A DNA stretch of 64,000 nucleotides, taken from NCBI GenBank assembly GCA_004173475.1, contig SEBU01000001.1, positions 1,612,001-1,676,000 on the forward strand, given 5' to 3'. Position 1 is the first letter of the stretch. Each line of letters starts with the position of its first letter. The translations under genes were made by a program, and so were the position numbers. Below are positions 27,428 to 37,112 of this stretch, piece after piece. This DNA is from Gammaproteobacteria bacterium. GTDB taxonomy: Bacteria; Pseudomonadota; Gammaproteobacteria; Pseudomonadales; Cellvibrionaceae. Under the pieces are notes generated by a model. The model was not told the origin of the DNA and did not search any database. It saw only the letters and a program-made list of their open reading frames with translations.

Positions 27428-27715
27428 TTATTTCACCGCTTTTTTTGCAGCACTTGATGCCATTCTAATTGAGCTGGAAGATGCAGAGAGAGACGTGCCT
27501 GAACTTGATTGATTAATCTTGTCCCTACTTTCTATCCATTTGGCATACTCTGCTTCATTCGTGATAACAGGCATCTCCTTTGCAGTGCTGCCATTGTCGT
27601 TAATTGCTGCGGATGATGCTACATTGGTTACAACTATATTTGAGTCTTCCTCAGCAAGACACAACTGCGAACAGGATGTAAATATGATTAAAATAATGCT
27701 TAAATTTTTACTCAT
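27428..27715 (-). CDS. Small secreted protein, unknown
   Basis: A 95-residue protein with a signal peptide (cleavage after CLA at about residue 21). The mature part is polar and Ser/Ala-rich (SGTSLSASSSSIRMASSAAK), probably disordered, with EYAKWIESRDKIN in the middle. It starts 4 bp after the dbpA stop on the same strand, so it is probably co-transcribed. Function not recognised. Confidence 0.55.
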   Translation of the reverse strand: MSKNLSIILIIFTSCSQLCLAEEDSNIVVTNVASSAAINDNGSTAKEMPVITNEAEYAKWIESRDKINQSSSGTSLSASSSSIRMASSAAKKAVK

Positions 27716-27719
27716 TTAA

Positions 27720-29099
27720 TTACAACTTCCGTGCACGAAATTTTCTACCTTTAATTTTTCCATTCTGCAAATGCTGAAGCGCTTCCTTAGCGATGGATTG
27801 ATGGACAGCTACGTAAGCGCAGAACTCAAAAATATCGATTTTGCCGATTTTTTCAAATTCCAAACCAGCTTCTTTGGTGAGAGCACCTATAATATCGCCA
27901 GGTCTAACTTTTTCTTTTTTTCCGCCATCAATGCAAAGCGTAACCATGTCAGGCATGATCGCTGGTGCGTGGTCCGCAACGCTTGGTAAATTTTCAAGTA
28001 GCAATGTTTTCTGGAGATAATCTTCCAGGCGATTTAATCGGCCTAGTTCATTAGGTGCAATTAAACTTAACGCCAAACCACTTTCGCCCGCGCGACCCGT
28101 GCGACCGATACGGTGTACGTGCACTTCGCTATCGTGCGCGAGCTCAACATTGATTACCGCGTCTAAACCTTTAATGTCTATACCACGGGCCGCCACATCG
28201 GTTGCAATTAATACCGGACAACTTCTATTCGCAAAACGAACCAACACCTGATCACGCTCTTTTTGCTCCAAATCGCCGTGCAGAGCCAAGGCATTAATAC
28301 GTTGGTCGCGTAACAAGTCACATACTTCCTGACATTGAACTTTGGTATTGCAAAAAATAATGCAGGATTGCGGTTTGAAATGCGCTAACAATTGTTGGAC
28401 AGCTTCACTTTTTCGCTCACCATCGCGTAGCTCATAAAAATGTTGTTCTATATGTGCATCACCATGAATAGATTCTACACTTACCTCCTGTGGATCTTTT
28501 TGGCAGTGTGCGCTAATTTTTTTAATTTCATCAGGATAAGTTGCCGAAAATAATAAGGTTTGTCTTTCTTTCGGGCATGCATCCAGAATTATTTTTATTG
28601 CATCTGCAAAACCCATATCCAACATGCGATCTGCTTCGTCCAGCACCAACTGTTTTAAATTCTCAAGTTTTAACGAACCCTTGTCGATGTGGTCAAGAAT
28701 ACGCCCAGGCGTCCCCACAATAATATGAGCGCCATGCTCTAGCGAGCCCAATTGCGGACCTATAGAAACACCACCGCACAAGGTGAGAACTTTTACATTG
28801 TGCGTCGCGCGCGCAATGCGGCGAATTTCTTTAGCTACTTGATCGGCTAATTCGCGCGTTGGGCATAATACGAGTGATTGAATAGCAAATTTTTTTACGT
28901 TAAGTTGCGCCAACAAACCAATGCCAAACGCCGCTGTTTTTCCACTTCCGGTTTTCGCCTTCGCAATAAGGTCACGCCCTTGCAAAATAATTGGCAAACT
29001 TTGCGCTTGAATAGGTGTCATTTCACTATAACCGAGCGATTGCAAATTACTAAGCATTTCAGCGGAAAGTGATAGCGATGAAAATTGTGTCGTTGTCAT
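27720..29099 (-). CDS. dbpA: DEAD-box RNA helicase DbpA
   Basis: A 459-residue DEAD-box helicase with Q motif (YSEMTPIQAQSLP), Walker A AKTGSGKT, DEAD in VLDEADRMLDMG, SAT (LLFSATYP), and HRIGRTGR motif VI. The C-terminal RNA-binding domain (about 385-459, CIDGGKKEKVRPGDIIGAL) is the DbpA type that recognises hairpin 92 of 23S rRNA. It acts in late assembly of the 50S subunit. Confidence 0.93.
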   Translation of the reverse strand: MTTTQFSSLSLSAEMLSNLQSLGYSEMTPIQAQSLPIILQGRDLIAKAKTGSGKTAAFGIGLLAQLNVKKFAIQSLVLCPTRELADQVAKEIRRIARATHNVKVLTLCGGVSIGPQLGSLEHGAHIIVGTPGRILDHIDKGSLKLENLKQLVLDEADRMLDMGFADAIKIILDACPKERQTLLFSATYPDEIKKISAHCQKDPQEVSVESIHGDAHIEQHFYELRDGERKSEAVQQLLAHFKPQSCIIFCNTKVQCQEVCDLLRDQRINALALHGDLEQKERDQVLVRFANRSCPVLIATDVAARGIDIKGLDAVINVELAHDSEVHVHRIGRTGRAGESGLALSLIAPNELGRLNRLEDYLQKTLLLENLPSVADHAPAIMPDMVTLCIDGGKKEKVRPGDIIGALTKEAGLEFEKIGKIDIFEFCAYVAVHQSIAKEALQHLQNGKIKGRKFRARKL

Positions 29100-29262
29100 G
29101 GGGAGTATGTCGTGGGTTCTTTGTTGTGTGAGCGCTGTTTGAGCTCAATGATTCAAAAATCGCAAAAATCGATCTCACGAGAAAATAGACGAGGTATGGG
29201 TTGGGATATGTGCAGAATACCAGTAAACTTCCTGCAAGTCGCCTACACAGCCAGGAAAAACT

Positions 29263-30069
29263 ATGCGCATACTTGTAATGTTGGCCTTGAGCCTAATATG
29301 CAATCAACTTCTCGCAGAGGAACAAATTGTAGAGTTTGAAAAAAAATGGGAGTTTGGTTTAGGCATCGGTGATATTTACAGCCCGGATTATCGCGGCTCC
29401 GACGAATACAATAATTATTTCGCACCCATTCCTTACGTCATTTATCGTGGCAAATATATTCAATCAGATCGCGATGGGATTCGTGGTAATGTTTTTAAAT
29501 CCGATCGCTACGAATTCACCTTTAGCGCGACAGCAACCATATCTCAAAAAGCGGATGAAAATAGAGCGCGCGAAGATATGCCAGAGCTTGGATCTACTGT
29601 TGAAATGGGCCCAGCCCTAAATATAAAACTCACAGAAGCAGACGCAACCAATAATGTCGTTTTGCAAATTCCATTACGCGCTGTTATCGCGGTAACAGGT
29701 AGCGAGCGGGGCTATAAAGGATTGGTGTTTGAACCGCAGTTTATGTTTCGCAGACCTTTAAAATCCTGGGACTACACACAACGCGTGGGCATTAGCATTG
29801 CTAATCGCGATTATCACGATTACTACTACAGTATTGATCAAGAGTTCGTAACTCCTGAGCGGAGTTTTTTCGAAGCTGCTGGTGGTTACAGTGGCGTTTT
29901 TACGCAAATAGCGCTTAGCCGCCCTTTCCAGATTCACAATGAACAGACAAAGCTGGCCTTTTTTCTACGTTATGAAAATATCGATAACGCAGCTTTTGTG
30001 GAAAGCCCTTTAGTAAAAACCAATCATGTATTACGTGGTGGCTTTGCAGTTGTGTGGGTCATCAAATAA
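29263..30069 (+). CDS. MipA/OmpV family outer-membrane protein
   Basis: A 268-residue protein with a signal peptide (cleavage after LLA, about residue 18). The body carries the MipA/OmpV pattern: GLGIGDIYSPDYRGSDEYN, then APIPYVIYRGKYIQSDRDG. Members are outer-membrane barrels, some scaffolding peptidoglycan enzymes, many of unknown role. It is divergent from dbpA and convergent with the small membrane protein gene at 30078. Confidence 0.85.
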   Translation: MRILVMLALSLICNQLLAEEQIVEFEKKWEFGLGIGDIYSPDYRGSDEYNNYFAPIPYVIYRGKYIQSDRDGIRGNVFKSDRYEFTFSATATISQKADENRAREDMPELGSTVEMGPALNIKLTEADATNNVVLQIPLRAVIAVTGSERGYKGLVFEPQFMFRRPLKSWDYTQRVGISIANRDYHDYYYSIDQEFVTPERSFFEAAGGYSGVFTQIALSRPFQIHNEQTKLAFFLRYENIDNAAFVESPLVKTNHVLRGGFAVVWVIK

Positions 30070-30077
30070 TTGCTTGC

Positions 30078-30368
30078 TTATAAGTCAGCATCCGGGAGAT
30101 CTGCTTTTCGAAAAATTCGGATTAAAAAACGAAACATCCAAAGCAAGATGTCGAACGGAAGCTCGATTGCGATCTCTATAATATCCAGATAGAAATTATC
30201 TTCGCGCTGACTGTTTTTCTTGCTAGGCCAAATGAAATAAGCCAGCAATAAGCAAACACACCCGCTTATCAACATTAATAAATCAAATTTTCCCAGACAT
30301 GCATTGATGACTAAAAAAATACCCATAAAAAATAATGACACGGCAAGTATTTCTCGCAATCTTTCCAT
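30078..30368 (-). CDS. Small membrane protein, unknown
   Basis: A 96-residue protein with two hydrophobic helices at about 8-24 and 29-47, then a charged stretch (WPSKKNSQRED) and an amphipathic or third membrane helix (LPFDILLWMFRFLIRIFRK). No domain recognised. It lies 18 bp downstream of the methyltransferase gene on the same strand and is probably co-transcribed. Confidence 0.6.
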   Translation of the reverse strand: MERLREILAVSLFFMGIFLVINACLGKFDLLMLISGCVCLLLAYFIWPSKKNSQREDNFYLDIIEIAIELPFDILLWMFRFLIRIFRKADLPDADL

Positions 30369-30386
30369 ATCTAGCTCCTTTTAATT

Positions 30387-30998
30387 TTACAAACGTCGCA
30401 ATATACCCAAACTTTTTACCAGAGGTAGCGCCTCAAATAAACCTGATTGCTGCGCGAGCTTCCAAATTTCGTGGGGAGGACGACCGCCATCCGCAGGGTT
30501 TGGAAACACATCGTGGATCACTAGAAGCCCGCCTCGCATAACATGACCAGCCCAACTACGATAATCCGTTAAGGCGGCCTCCATACTATGTCCGCCGTCA
30601 ATAAAAACCAACGCGAGCGGTGTAGACCAATGGCGCGCCGCAAGCGCAGAGGAAGCGACTATAGGCACAACAACATCTTCCAAATTTGCGCGAGCTAATG
30701 TCTCGCGAAACTGTGGAAAGCTATCCATTTTTGAAAAGCGCGCATCAAATAGATCGGGGTCATGATATTCCTCGCCGACTTGATGTTCTTCACTACCACG
30801 ATGATGGTCTACTGCAAACAAAATATTTTGTTGAAGCTTACAGGCTGTGCCCAAATAAACGCTGGACTTTCCACAATAACTTCCTACTTCGAGAATTGGT
30901 CCCATTTTCGCTGCAGCTACTGCATGGTGATAAAGCGCGGCGCCTTCTTGCTCATCCAGAAAACCTTTTACACCGTTGATGTCAATGGGAAGAGTCAT
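30387..30998 (-). CDS. Class I SAM-dependent methyltransferase
   Basis: About 203 residues from ATG 30998. Motif I is ILEVGSYCGKSSVYLG and the post-motifs are LVFIDGGHSMEAALTDY and GGLLVIHDVFPN. The YxGHS/IDGGH pattern matches the methyltransf_24/cephalosporin-hydroxylase-like group, whose substrates are often sugars or O-antigen precursors. Target unknown. The start is uncertain: ATG 31031 is possible, and the longer frame to 31097 would overlap the divergent acetyltransferase. Confidence 0.75.
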   Translation of the reverse strand: MTLPIDINGVKGFLDEQEGAALYHHAVAAAKMGPILEVGSYCGKSSVYLGTACKLQQNILFAVDHHRGSEEHQVGEEYHDPDLFDARFSKMDSFPQFRETLARANLEDVVVPIVASSALAARHWSTPLALVFIDGGHSMEAALTDYRSWAGHVMRGGLLVIHDVFPNPADGGRPPHEIWKLAQQSGLFEALPLVKSLGILRRL

Positions 30999-31080
30999 AC
31001 TTGAAAGTGAGTTGTTAGCAATTGGCAGCATAATAAGTCTCAAGCATAATGAAGCCAACATTCTAGCAGACAAGCATTTC

Positions 31081-31803
31081 ATGCGCCGTAACAACACTCC
31101 CTATTTTATAAAGCGTATTTTCAATGCCTTAAATCGCTTTTACGTGAAACGTTTTATAGCACCGCAATTTGATCGTCTTGGCGAAGGGCTTGAAGTTGCG
31201 CACCCGAGAAGTCTCGTCATTTTTGGCCGAAATATTTTTGTTGGTAATTACACACAAATTATTGCTGCGCCGGACAACTACATTCGCTTCACAACATGGC
31301 CGGGTAAACGCCGCTCCGGTGAAATACATATAGGTAATTATTGTTTAATTTCGCCGGGCGTGAGAATTTCAGCTGCACAGTCCATTCACATTGGCGACAA
31401 TTGTATGTTTGCAGCCAATGTTTACATTAGCGATAGCGACTGGCATGGCATCTATAATCGCATACGCCCCTTTCGCTGTACTAAACCCGTCGTGCTTGAA
31501 AATAATGTTTGGCTTGGTGAAAGTGTGATTGTTAGTAAGGGAGTCACAATTGGTGCGAATTCTGTGGTTGGAGCTGGCTCAGTCGTCACTAAAGATATTC
31601 CTGCGAATTCTATTGCTGCCGGAAACCCGGCCCGCGTTATTAAATCCATTAATCCTGATCGGCGCATGTTAAAACGTGAATTGTTATTCAAGGATGCTGA
31701 TCATTACTTTTATAATCAGGATCAATTGGATCGATATGTACTCGGAAAAAATTCTTTTTGGAATTGGATAAGAAGTGTGATTAAGCCTAATCACTACGAT
31801 TAA
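31081..31803 (+). CDS. Left-handed beta-helix acyltransferase
   Basis: A 240-residue protein from ATG 31081. Hexapeptide repeats build a left-handed beta helix (IHIGNYCLISPGVRIS, IHIGDNCMFAANVYIS, VWLGESVIVSKGVTIGANSV, VVGAGSVVTKDIP), with the catalytic His in SDSDWHGIYNR. It resembles WbbJ-type O-acetyltransferases that modify surface sugars using acetyl-CoA. It is divergent from the SAM methyltransferase; together they could decorate a glycan, but that is inference. Confidence 0.85.
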   Translation: MRRNNTPYFIKRIFNALNRFYVKRFIAPQFDRLGEGLEVAHPRSLVIFGRNIFVGNYTQIIAAPDNYIRFTTWPGKRRSGEIHIGNYCLISPGVRISAAQSIHIGDNCMFAANVYISDSDWHGIYNRIRPFRCTKPVVLENNVWLGESVIVSKGVTIGANSVVGAGSVVTKDIPANSIAAGNPARVIKSINPDRRMLKRELLFKDADHYFYNQDQLDRYVLGKNSFWNWIRSVIKPNHYD

Positions 31804-31857
31804 CACTGAATATATAATGAGTTTAGGAAAAATAAAAAACCTTAAGAGGATGTAATA

Positions 31858-33018
31858 ATGAAAATATTAAATAAAACAATTTTTATCCTGGGAGTGAGTG
31901 CGCTATGCATAAATACACTTTCGTTAACCGGCTGCAATAGTACGGTGAATTCAGCTGCTACCAAACAACAAGAACCACCAAGCGTAATTAAAAAGCTCCA
32001 TGAGCTACCCAATACAGAAGTTTTTTCATTCGAGTCAAAGGAGACGGGTAATACCTATAATATTTCGGTCGCGTTCCCCGGTAGTTACACACAAGCTGAT
32101 GAAAGTAAAACCTATCCCGTTGTGTATGTTATCGATGCCCAATGGCAATATCCTCTCATGTACACTACATACGGCGCAGTCAACTACGATGGTGAAATGC
32201 CAGAGGCCATTTTAGTTGGTGTGAGCTGGAAAGAGACCAATGGGAATTTAATGCAGTTACGCGATCAGGATCTTACGCCGACCACCTCGGCAAGGGATCC
32301 AAAATCCGGCCATGCGAAAAAGTTCCAGGCCTTTTTTCGCAACGAATTATTTCCGCATATAGAAAATAATTACAAAGGCGGGAAAGTCCGCACAGTAACC
32401 GGTGGCTCTACAAGCGCACTGTTCGTTTTTTATACCTTAATTTCCCAACCGGATTTATTCACTGGTTATATAGGATCGAGCCCAAGTCTTTACTGGGATA
32501 ACCATGCCATCGATAAAATATTGGCGGACTTCCCGAAAAATGGCATTAAACAAAAAACGCGGGCTTGGCTCGCATGGGGTAGCCTTGAGCTCGGTGATGA
32601 TTCCCTGGCTTTCGCAAAAAAACTCGCTGCGAAAAAAATTCCCAATCTTGAGTTCGGTTATGCGGCTGTTGATAATGCAGGTCACGCCAGTGTCAATCCA
32701 GAGTGCTATACAAAGGGTCTTCAATTCGTCTATGCGAAACCCGAACTCAAATTACCCAATAAACAATTAGTACCGTTGGTGGGAACATACAAGTCTAAAG
32801 TGGATGGCGAGAAAATTATTTTTTCAATGTCGAAGGGTAATTTATTTGTTCAATCACCGGGAGATGAAAAATACCGGTTAAGCGCAGCGAGCGAACGTGA
32901 TTTTTATTTAAAGGGAAACGGTCTGGAATATAGTTTTACCTCGGACGATCAAAACAAGCCCTCTATTCTTACGCAATATTTTCACGGGAGCCCGACAGAA
33001 TTCATGTTGCAAAAATAG
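31858..33018 (+). CDS. Esterase D/Fes-like lipoprotein
   Basis: A 386-residue lipoprotein (lipobox LTGC, Cys at about residue 26). The central alpha/beta-hydrolase domain is of the putative-esterase family (PF00756 type), with the nucleophile in TGGSTSALF and the catalytic His in NAGHASVNPE. The C-terminal about 85 residues form a small beta domain (LVGTYKSKVDGEKIIFSMSK) like those attached to serine hydrolases. It likely cleaves ester-linked groups in the periplasm or at the outer membrane. Substrate unknown; carbohydrate acyl esters are plausible for this lifestyle. Confidence 0.8.
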   Translation: MKILNKTIFILGVSALCINTLSLTGCNSTVNSAATKQQEPPSVIKKLHELPNTEVFSFESKETGNTYNISVAFPGSYTQADESKTYPVVYVIDAQWQYPLMYTTYGAVNYDGEMPEAILVGVSWKETNGNLMQLRDQDLTPTTSARDPKSGHAKKFQAFFRNELFPHIENNYKGGKVRTVTGGSTSALFVFYTLISQPDLFTGYIGSSPSLYWDNHAIDKILADFPKNGIKQKTRAWLAWGSLELGDDSLAFAKKLAAKKIPNLEFGYAAVDNAGHASVNPECYTKGLQFVYAKPELKLPNKQLVPLVGTYKSKVDGEKIIFSMSKGNLFVQSPGDEKYRLSAASERDFYLKGNGLEYSFTSDDQNKPSILTQYFHGSPTEFMLQK

Positions 33019-33159
33019 ATTTAAAAAAATAGTAGGATGCCTTGCTGATAAACACCCAAGGCATTCGATAAAAATTAGCCTCAACTATAAATTTCGGTTC
33101 AAAGCATTTTGTATGCTGAGGTTTATTTATTCAGTTTTATCATCATGCAAAAAAGAATT

Positions 33160-34722
33160 TTAAGTCAACTTTGGCTGCGCACGTACAGCCGTTCGATACT
33201 CGATAATTTTCGCTATAAAATATCCACTAAGCGAACCTAGCAATAGGCTCATTAATGGCTTGAAGTAAATTGAATGTACTATATTGGCGTTTGTACCGAT
33301 CGAATACCCCAACACATATCGAGTAAAAAAGATGGCCATGATTATCAGCAGCGGAATCCAACTCCCTGGCAACCTTAATTTCCCCGATGCTCGATCATAA
33401 ATAGTTTTAGATGTGTTTAGTTGTTTCACGAGCGTTGAGGTAATTAATATTACGCCGGCTAACCAACATAAAACTGTAGTCCAGGTAAACCCCAAATTCA
33501 TCAACGCACTAACCATCGACATTAGGGTCATTGCCACAGGCATAATAAAAACCTGTTTTACGGAGACCTGACGAGTGCGTACTTGAATTAAACCGAGAAT
33601 CACCAGGCCTGTTAGAAGTCCGAACACCCAGTTCGGTGTATACATTAAAATCTGCGCTACTTTTTCAGGATTGAAAGCTGCTTTTTTTCCTTCTACAATT
33701 TTTTTTGGTGCATCAATAATTATATTATCCTGCTGCACAAATTCGAGAGTGATCGCAGCAACATTTTTTTGTGCTGCAATTCTGTCAACTCCAACCCGGT
33801 CGTGACAGAGTGCTACCCCCATCACCGACACGTCGCTGTCACAACTATCGATAAAAATAAAATGCCCTTCCTGACCACTCAACAAATACGACTTCGCGTT
33901 GGGAATATTTTTTGTATAGCGCTCACCATGATTTTCCCAAGGTAAAAAATCATTATGTTGTGCACCTACAATCAGAGCAGGAAGATGCACTTTAGCCATG
34001 CTCGCAGTGGTTGCGCCATATCCAAGGGTTGGATCAATCATGATTAATTTTTTTACACGCGAATCGGCATAATTTCCGCCAAATTTTTGTAAAAAATCCT
34101 CACCAGGTTTAGGTGTATTTCGGATGCCGTAATCACATGAATGATCGTTCACGGAGGCATCTGTTTTACAAAAATCTATCATCGCTAATAAATCGTATTG
34201 CACCCCCGCTAGCATCGCCACCGTTTGGCCACCTGAAGAATGACCAATTGCAATGATGTTAGACCAGTTAATATTGCGTTGAAACAAAACGCGATTAGAC
34301 AATGCATCATAAATAGCAGAGATATCGGTGGGACGCTGCCACACCATCGACGCTGAACGTAAATTTTGCGTTTCCGCACCATAAACCCAAGATTCACCAT
34401 AATGATTTATACCAACCACTAGGTAACCAGCCATCGCTAAAGATTCGCCAATCCAATTATAATTTTCGGCAGCGCCCATCGCTCCATGACTAAAAACGAT
34501 AGTTCTATCGGTAACGGCAGATTCGGCCAAGCAAAGTTTTTGTGACCCATCACACTGACCTTGCGGAAACCAGAGAGAAATTTTCGCCGGACGTGCTGTA
34601 GGCAGTTCACCTAAATCAATCACAGCTTTTGCAACATTAGGTAGCGCCGCGTTGCAAAAAGCAGGCGGTAATATCAGCGAAATTAACAGGAGGTAAAAAA
34701 ATTTGCTTGTCAGATAACGCAT
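33160..34722 (-). CDS. Alpha/beta hydrolase with C-terminal membrane helices
   Basis: About 520 residues from ATG 34722 (GGAGGT just upstream). A signal peptide is followed by a dienelactone-hydrolase/PAF-acetylhydrolase-like domain: oxyanion region VFSHGAMGAAENYNW, nucleophile IGHSSGGQT and catalytic His near SGQEGHFIF. The last 150 residues contain about four membrane helices (VFGLLTGLVILGLIQ, WTTVLCWLAGVILI and others), an unusual fusion. The enzyme domain would be periplasmic and tethered. Substrate unknown. Confidence 0.75.
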   Translation of the reverse strand: MRYLTSKFFYLLLISLILPPAFCNAALPNVAKAVIDLGELPTARPAKISLWFPQGQCDGSQKLCLAESAVTDRTIVFSHGAMGAAENYNWIGESLAMAGYLVVGINHYGESWVYGAETQNLRSASMVWQRPTDISAIYDALSNRVLFQRNINWSNIIAIGHSSGGQTVAMLAGVQYDLLAMIDFCKTDASVNDHSCDYGIRNTPKPGEDFLQKFGGNYADSRVKKLIMIDPTLGYGATTASMAKVHLPALIVGAQHNDFLPWENHGERYTKNIPNAKSYLLSGQEGHFIFIDSCDSDVSVMGVALCHDRVGVDRIAAQKNVAAITLEFVQQDNIIIDAPKKIVEGKKAAFNPEKVAQILMYTPNWVFGLLTGLVILGLIQVRTRQVSVKQVFIMPVAMTLMSMVSALMNLGFTWTTVLCWLAGVILITSTLVKQLNTSKTIYDRASGKLRLPGSWIPLLIIMAIFFTRYVLGYSIGTNANIVHSIYFKPLMSLLLGSLSGYFIAKIIEYRTAVRAQPKLT

Positions 34723-34843
34723 CAATACCTCCAAAATGAGGGAGTCCCTCGATCCTTATTATTAACCGTCGATAGTCTAACGAGCGCGATTTGCTAGCAC
34801 TGTGCATAAAGTGCGGTTTTTGAATTCGAAAAACTGGCGATGA

Positions 34844-35719
34844 TTAATCACCAAGCAGCGGAAAATATAATTCTGTTACCAGCATGGATTCAGGTGTGAC
34901 CCCGGGCTTGTTTAAATAAACCTGCACAATGGCATCATCTTTTAAAGCGATGCCCTCCGGTATGACCCAGCCGGCGTAGATGCGAGAAATTCCCTGCCAC
35001 ATCATGCTATAGGCTCCCGTGTATCGAAACCTCGCCCATTTTCCTTCTCGCCAAAGGTATTCATCCAATTCGAGTTCGGCTGGTATATGCTGGTCGAGAA
35101 TGCCGGCGAAAAAGCGACTGCTTGCGTGATCGCTCTGCCACGGACTTTCAAGGGCTACACCTAATGCTGACGAAAAATAATCGTGGTAATTAATGGTTTG
35201 AAGTTTTTTATCCAATTCAAAAAATAGCGATTCTGCCAAACTCTTAAAGCTATTATCTTTAAACCCACTGCCGTAAAAGCCGTGACATTTGCGTGCAGGT
35301 AATTCCAAAATAACGGGCTGCAGTTCCGAATCACGCCTTGAAATATTCTTTAGTGTGTTAGGAGTTTTCCAGATGCACTCGGTGCCCGGTTTTACTTCGC
35401 TCGGCTTGCAGTGGAACGCTTTTAAAAATGCTCGGGAAAATGCCGAGTGAGATTCGTAGCCTACTGCCAGGCTTACATCTATAACTGAACATTCACCGGC
35501 AGATAAAAGTGAATAGGCTTTTTGTAATCTACGACGTTGAATGAATTCGCCAAGTTGAAAACCAGTAGTCGCCTGAAACAAACGATTTAAATGGTATTTA
35601 GACACACCAATTCTTTCGGACAAATCATCGATGACAATTTCCTGGTCGAGGTGTGCCTGGACGTATTCGCTGATATGGTTGGCAAAAGCTTCATATAAAT
35701 TTTTTGTGCTATTTGCCAT
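34844..35719 (-). CDS. AraC-family regulator with GyrI-like effector domain
   Basis: A 291-residue protein from ATG 35719. The N-terminal AraC double helix-turn-helix (about 10-110: DDLSERIGVSKYHLNRLFQ and DVSLAVGYESHSAFSRAF) is followed by a C-terminal GyrI-like small-molecule-binding domain (about 130-291, ending LVTELYFPLLGD). Such fusions resemble Rob/SoxS-type or drug-responsive activators. It starts 8 bp after the upstream Nudix gene stop, so the two are likely one operon. Confidence 0.85.
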   Translation of the reverse strand: MANSTKNLYEAFANHISEYVQAHLDQEIVIDDLSERIGVSKYHLNRLFQATTGFQLGEFIQRRRLQKAYSLLSAGECSVIDVSLAVGYESHSAFSRAFLKAFHCKPSEVKPGTECIWKTPNTLKNISRRDSELQPVILELPARKCHGFYGSGFKDNSFKSLAESLFFELDKKLQTINYHDYFSSALGVALESPWQSDHASSRFFAGILDQHIPAELELDEYLWREGKWARFRYTGAYSMMWQGISRIYAGWVIPEGIALKDDAIVQVYLNKPGVTPESMLVTELYFPLLGD

Positions 35720-35727
35720 AACGTTTT

Positions 35728-36294
35728 TTATTCGCTTAACGCCAGTGCAAGTCGCAATAGGGCTGCAACCGAAATTCCGTCCGTGATTTCGCCACACTTC
35801 ACCATTTCTATTGCGTCAGCTAATGGTAGTTTTTTATATTCGATATCTTCTGTAGATTCCAATTGCTGCATGCCAGGGAATAAATCGCGCGCCACAAAAA
35901 CCACACAAAATTCGTCAGTCACTGAGTTGGATAAATGCATCGTCATCAGTTGTTCCCAATGATGTGCCTGCAAACCCACCTCTTCCTCTAATTCGCGCTT
36001 GGCCGCATTAATCGGCTCCTCGCCGTGAGGGCAACCCCCCTCGGGAATTTCCCATGTGTATTGATTTAAAGCGTAGCGGCTTTGTCTGACGAGCCAGGTA
36101 TTTCCCTCCTCATCAAGCGGGACAACGCCAATCGCGGTGTTTTTAAAATGCACCACACCGTAAATTCCATCGGTGCCCTTAGGTGTAATCACGTCTTCAT
36201 GGGAAACTTTAATCCAGGGATTTTCATAAACGACTCGCGTGCTTTTGGTTTTCCAACCACCCGTTTTCTCGGCGATAATTTTTTGGTCACTCAT
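35728..36294 (-). CDS. Nudix hydrolase, ADP-ribose pyrophosphatase-like
   Basis: A 188-residue protein. The Nudix box G-GCPHGE-EPINAAK-RELEEEVG lies at about residues 88-110, after the TWEIPEGG turn typical of ADP-sugar pyrophosphatases. Substrate probably ADP-ribose or a related nucleoside diphosphate sugar. It precedes the AraC/GyrI gene. ATG 36294 is preferred over the preceding TTG. Confidence 0.85.
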   Translation of the reverse strand: MSDQKIIAEKTGGWKTKSTRVVYENPWIKVSHEDVITPKGTDGIYGVVHFKNTAIGVVPLDEEGNTWLVRQSRYALNQYTWEIPEGGCPHGEEPINAAKRELEEEVGLQAHHWEQLMTMHLSNSVTDEFCVVFVARDLFPGMQQLESTEDIEYKKLPLADAIEMVKCGEITDGISVAALLRLALALSE

Positions 36295-36336
36295 CAAATA
36301 TCTCTACATTTTTTGATCGAATGAATCTCTCTACTT

Positions 36337-36633
36337 TCAATGCATATCCTTGTACTTTTCATAGGCTTGGTCATTTTCATAAATTAGAAATTCTCCGATG
36401 TAATCCGGATCCTCAAAACTTGAGCCATCGGTTAATTCATACAAACCCTCATCAGCTTCATCGTAGAAGTCTTCGTCTTTTGGCAAATTTTCTTTTTCGC
36501 CGTCGGGTTTAAGTACAACCATTGCATCGTCATTGATGCTCTCCACTTTGACAAAATAATTATCGAAATAGATTTTTCCATCTTCCATGATTAATTTTTT
36601 TGAAACAAAAATGATTTTGTTGAGAAAATCCAT
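36337..36633 (-). CDS. Small acidic protein, unknown
   Basis: A 98-residue protein, strongly acidic in the second half (DEDFYDEADEGLYELTDG, SFEDPDYIGEFLIYEND). No signal peptide, cysteine or known motif. A start at 36588 (MEDGKIYFDNYF) is also possible. It sits between a Nudix gene and a DUF3301 gene on the same strand, with 25 bp to the upstream gene. Function not recognised. Confidence 0.55.
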   Translation of the reverse strand: MDFLNKIIFVSKKLIMEDGKIYFDNYFVKVESINDDAMVVLKPDGEKENLPKDEDFYDEADEGLYELTDGSSFEDPDYIGEFLIYENDQAYEKYKDMH

Positions 36634-36658
36634 TGAAATATCCGATGTAAATAAGCGG

Positions 36659-36979
36659 CTAATGAATGCGGTGCGGGTCTAAATTAATGTTTTCTATGCG
36701 ATTGCCAACCATAAATATTCGGCCGAAATAACGATCTTCACCGCTCACTGTAAACTCGAAATAATATTCGCGCATGAAAGCCAAATGCCCATGCGAATTG
36801 CGTTTCAAATTTAGTTTTTTTAAAAATACGGTTTGGTCGAGGAATTGAACTTCCATTAGCTTGCAATGTTGCTCTGCCGCTCTGTTGGCCATCTCCTTGG
36901 TACGCATAGCGTGTATCCAATAAAAAATGATCAAGGCAACCAGCGTTAGCCAAAGGATAGAGTTTATATCGAATGTCAT
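36659..36979 (-). CDS. DUF3301 family membrane-anchored protein
   Basis: A 106-residue protein with one N-terminal membrane helix (about 8-24), then a basic/polar cytoplasmic domain with LMEVQFLDQTVFLKKLNLKR and YYFEFTVSGEDRYFGRIFM. The pattern matches the DUF3301 family of small gammaproteobacterial proteins of unknown function. It is downstream of the cold-shock gene but separated by a strong terminator. Confidence 0.75.
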   Translation of the reverse strand: MTFDINSILWLTLVALIIFYWIHAMRTKEMANRAAEQHCKLMEVQFLDQTVFLKKLNLKRNSHGHLAFMREYYFEFTVSGEDRYFGRIFMVGNRIENINLDPHRIH

Positions 36980-37062
36980 GGAAATAAGGTACTAGGTTAA
37001 GGAGAGCATTCAATGGGGGATGCATGAGTTTATTACAAGTCTGAGCCATCAGACTAATAAAT

Positions 37063-37096
37063 AAAAAAGGCGATTGATTGCTCAATCGCCTTTTTT
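37063..37096 (-). terminator. Bidirectional intrinsic terminator after the cold-shock gene
   Basis: The 9-bp stem GGCGATTGA/TCAATCGCC has a 4-nt loop and is flanked by A6 and T6. It lies 17 bp after the csp stop on the leftward strand. Confidence 0.9.
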
Positions 37097-37112
37097 CAAA
37101 ACTTAACCCTTC

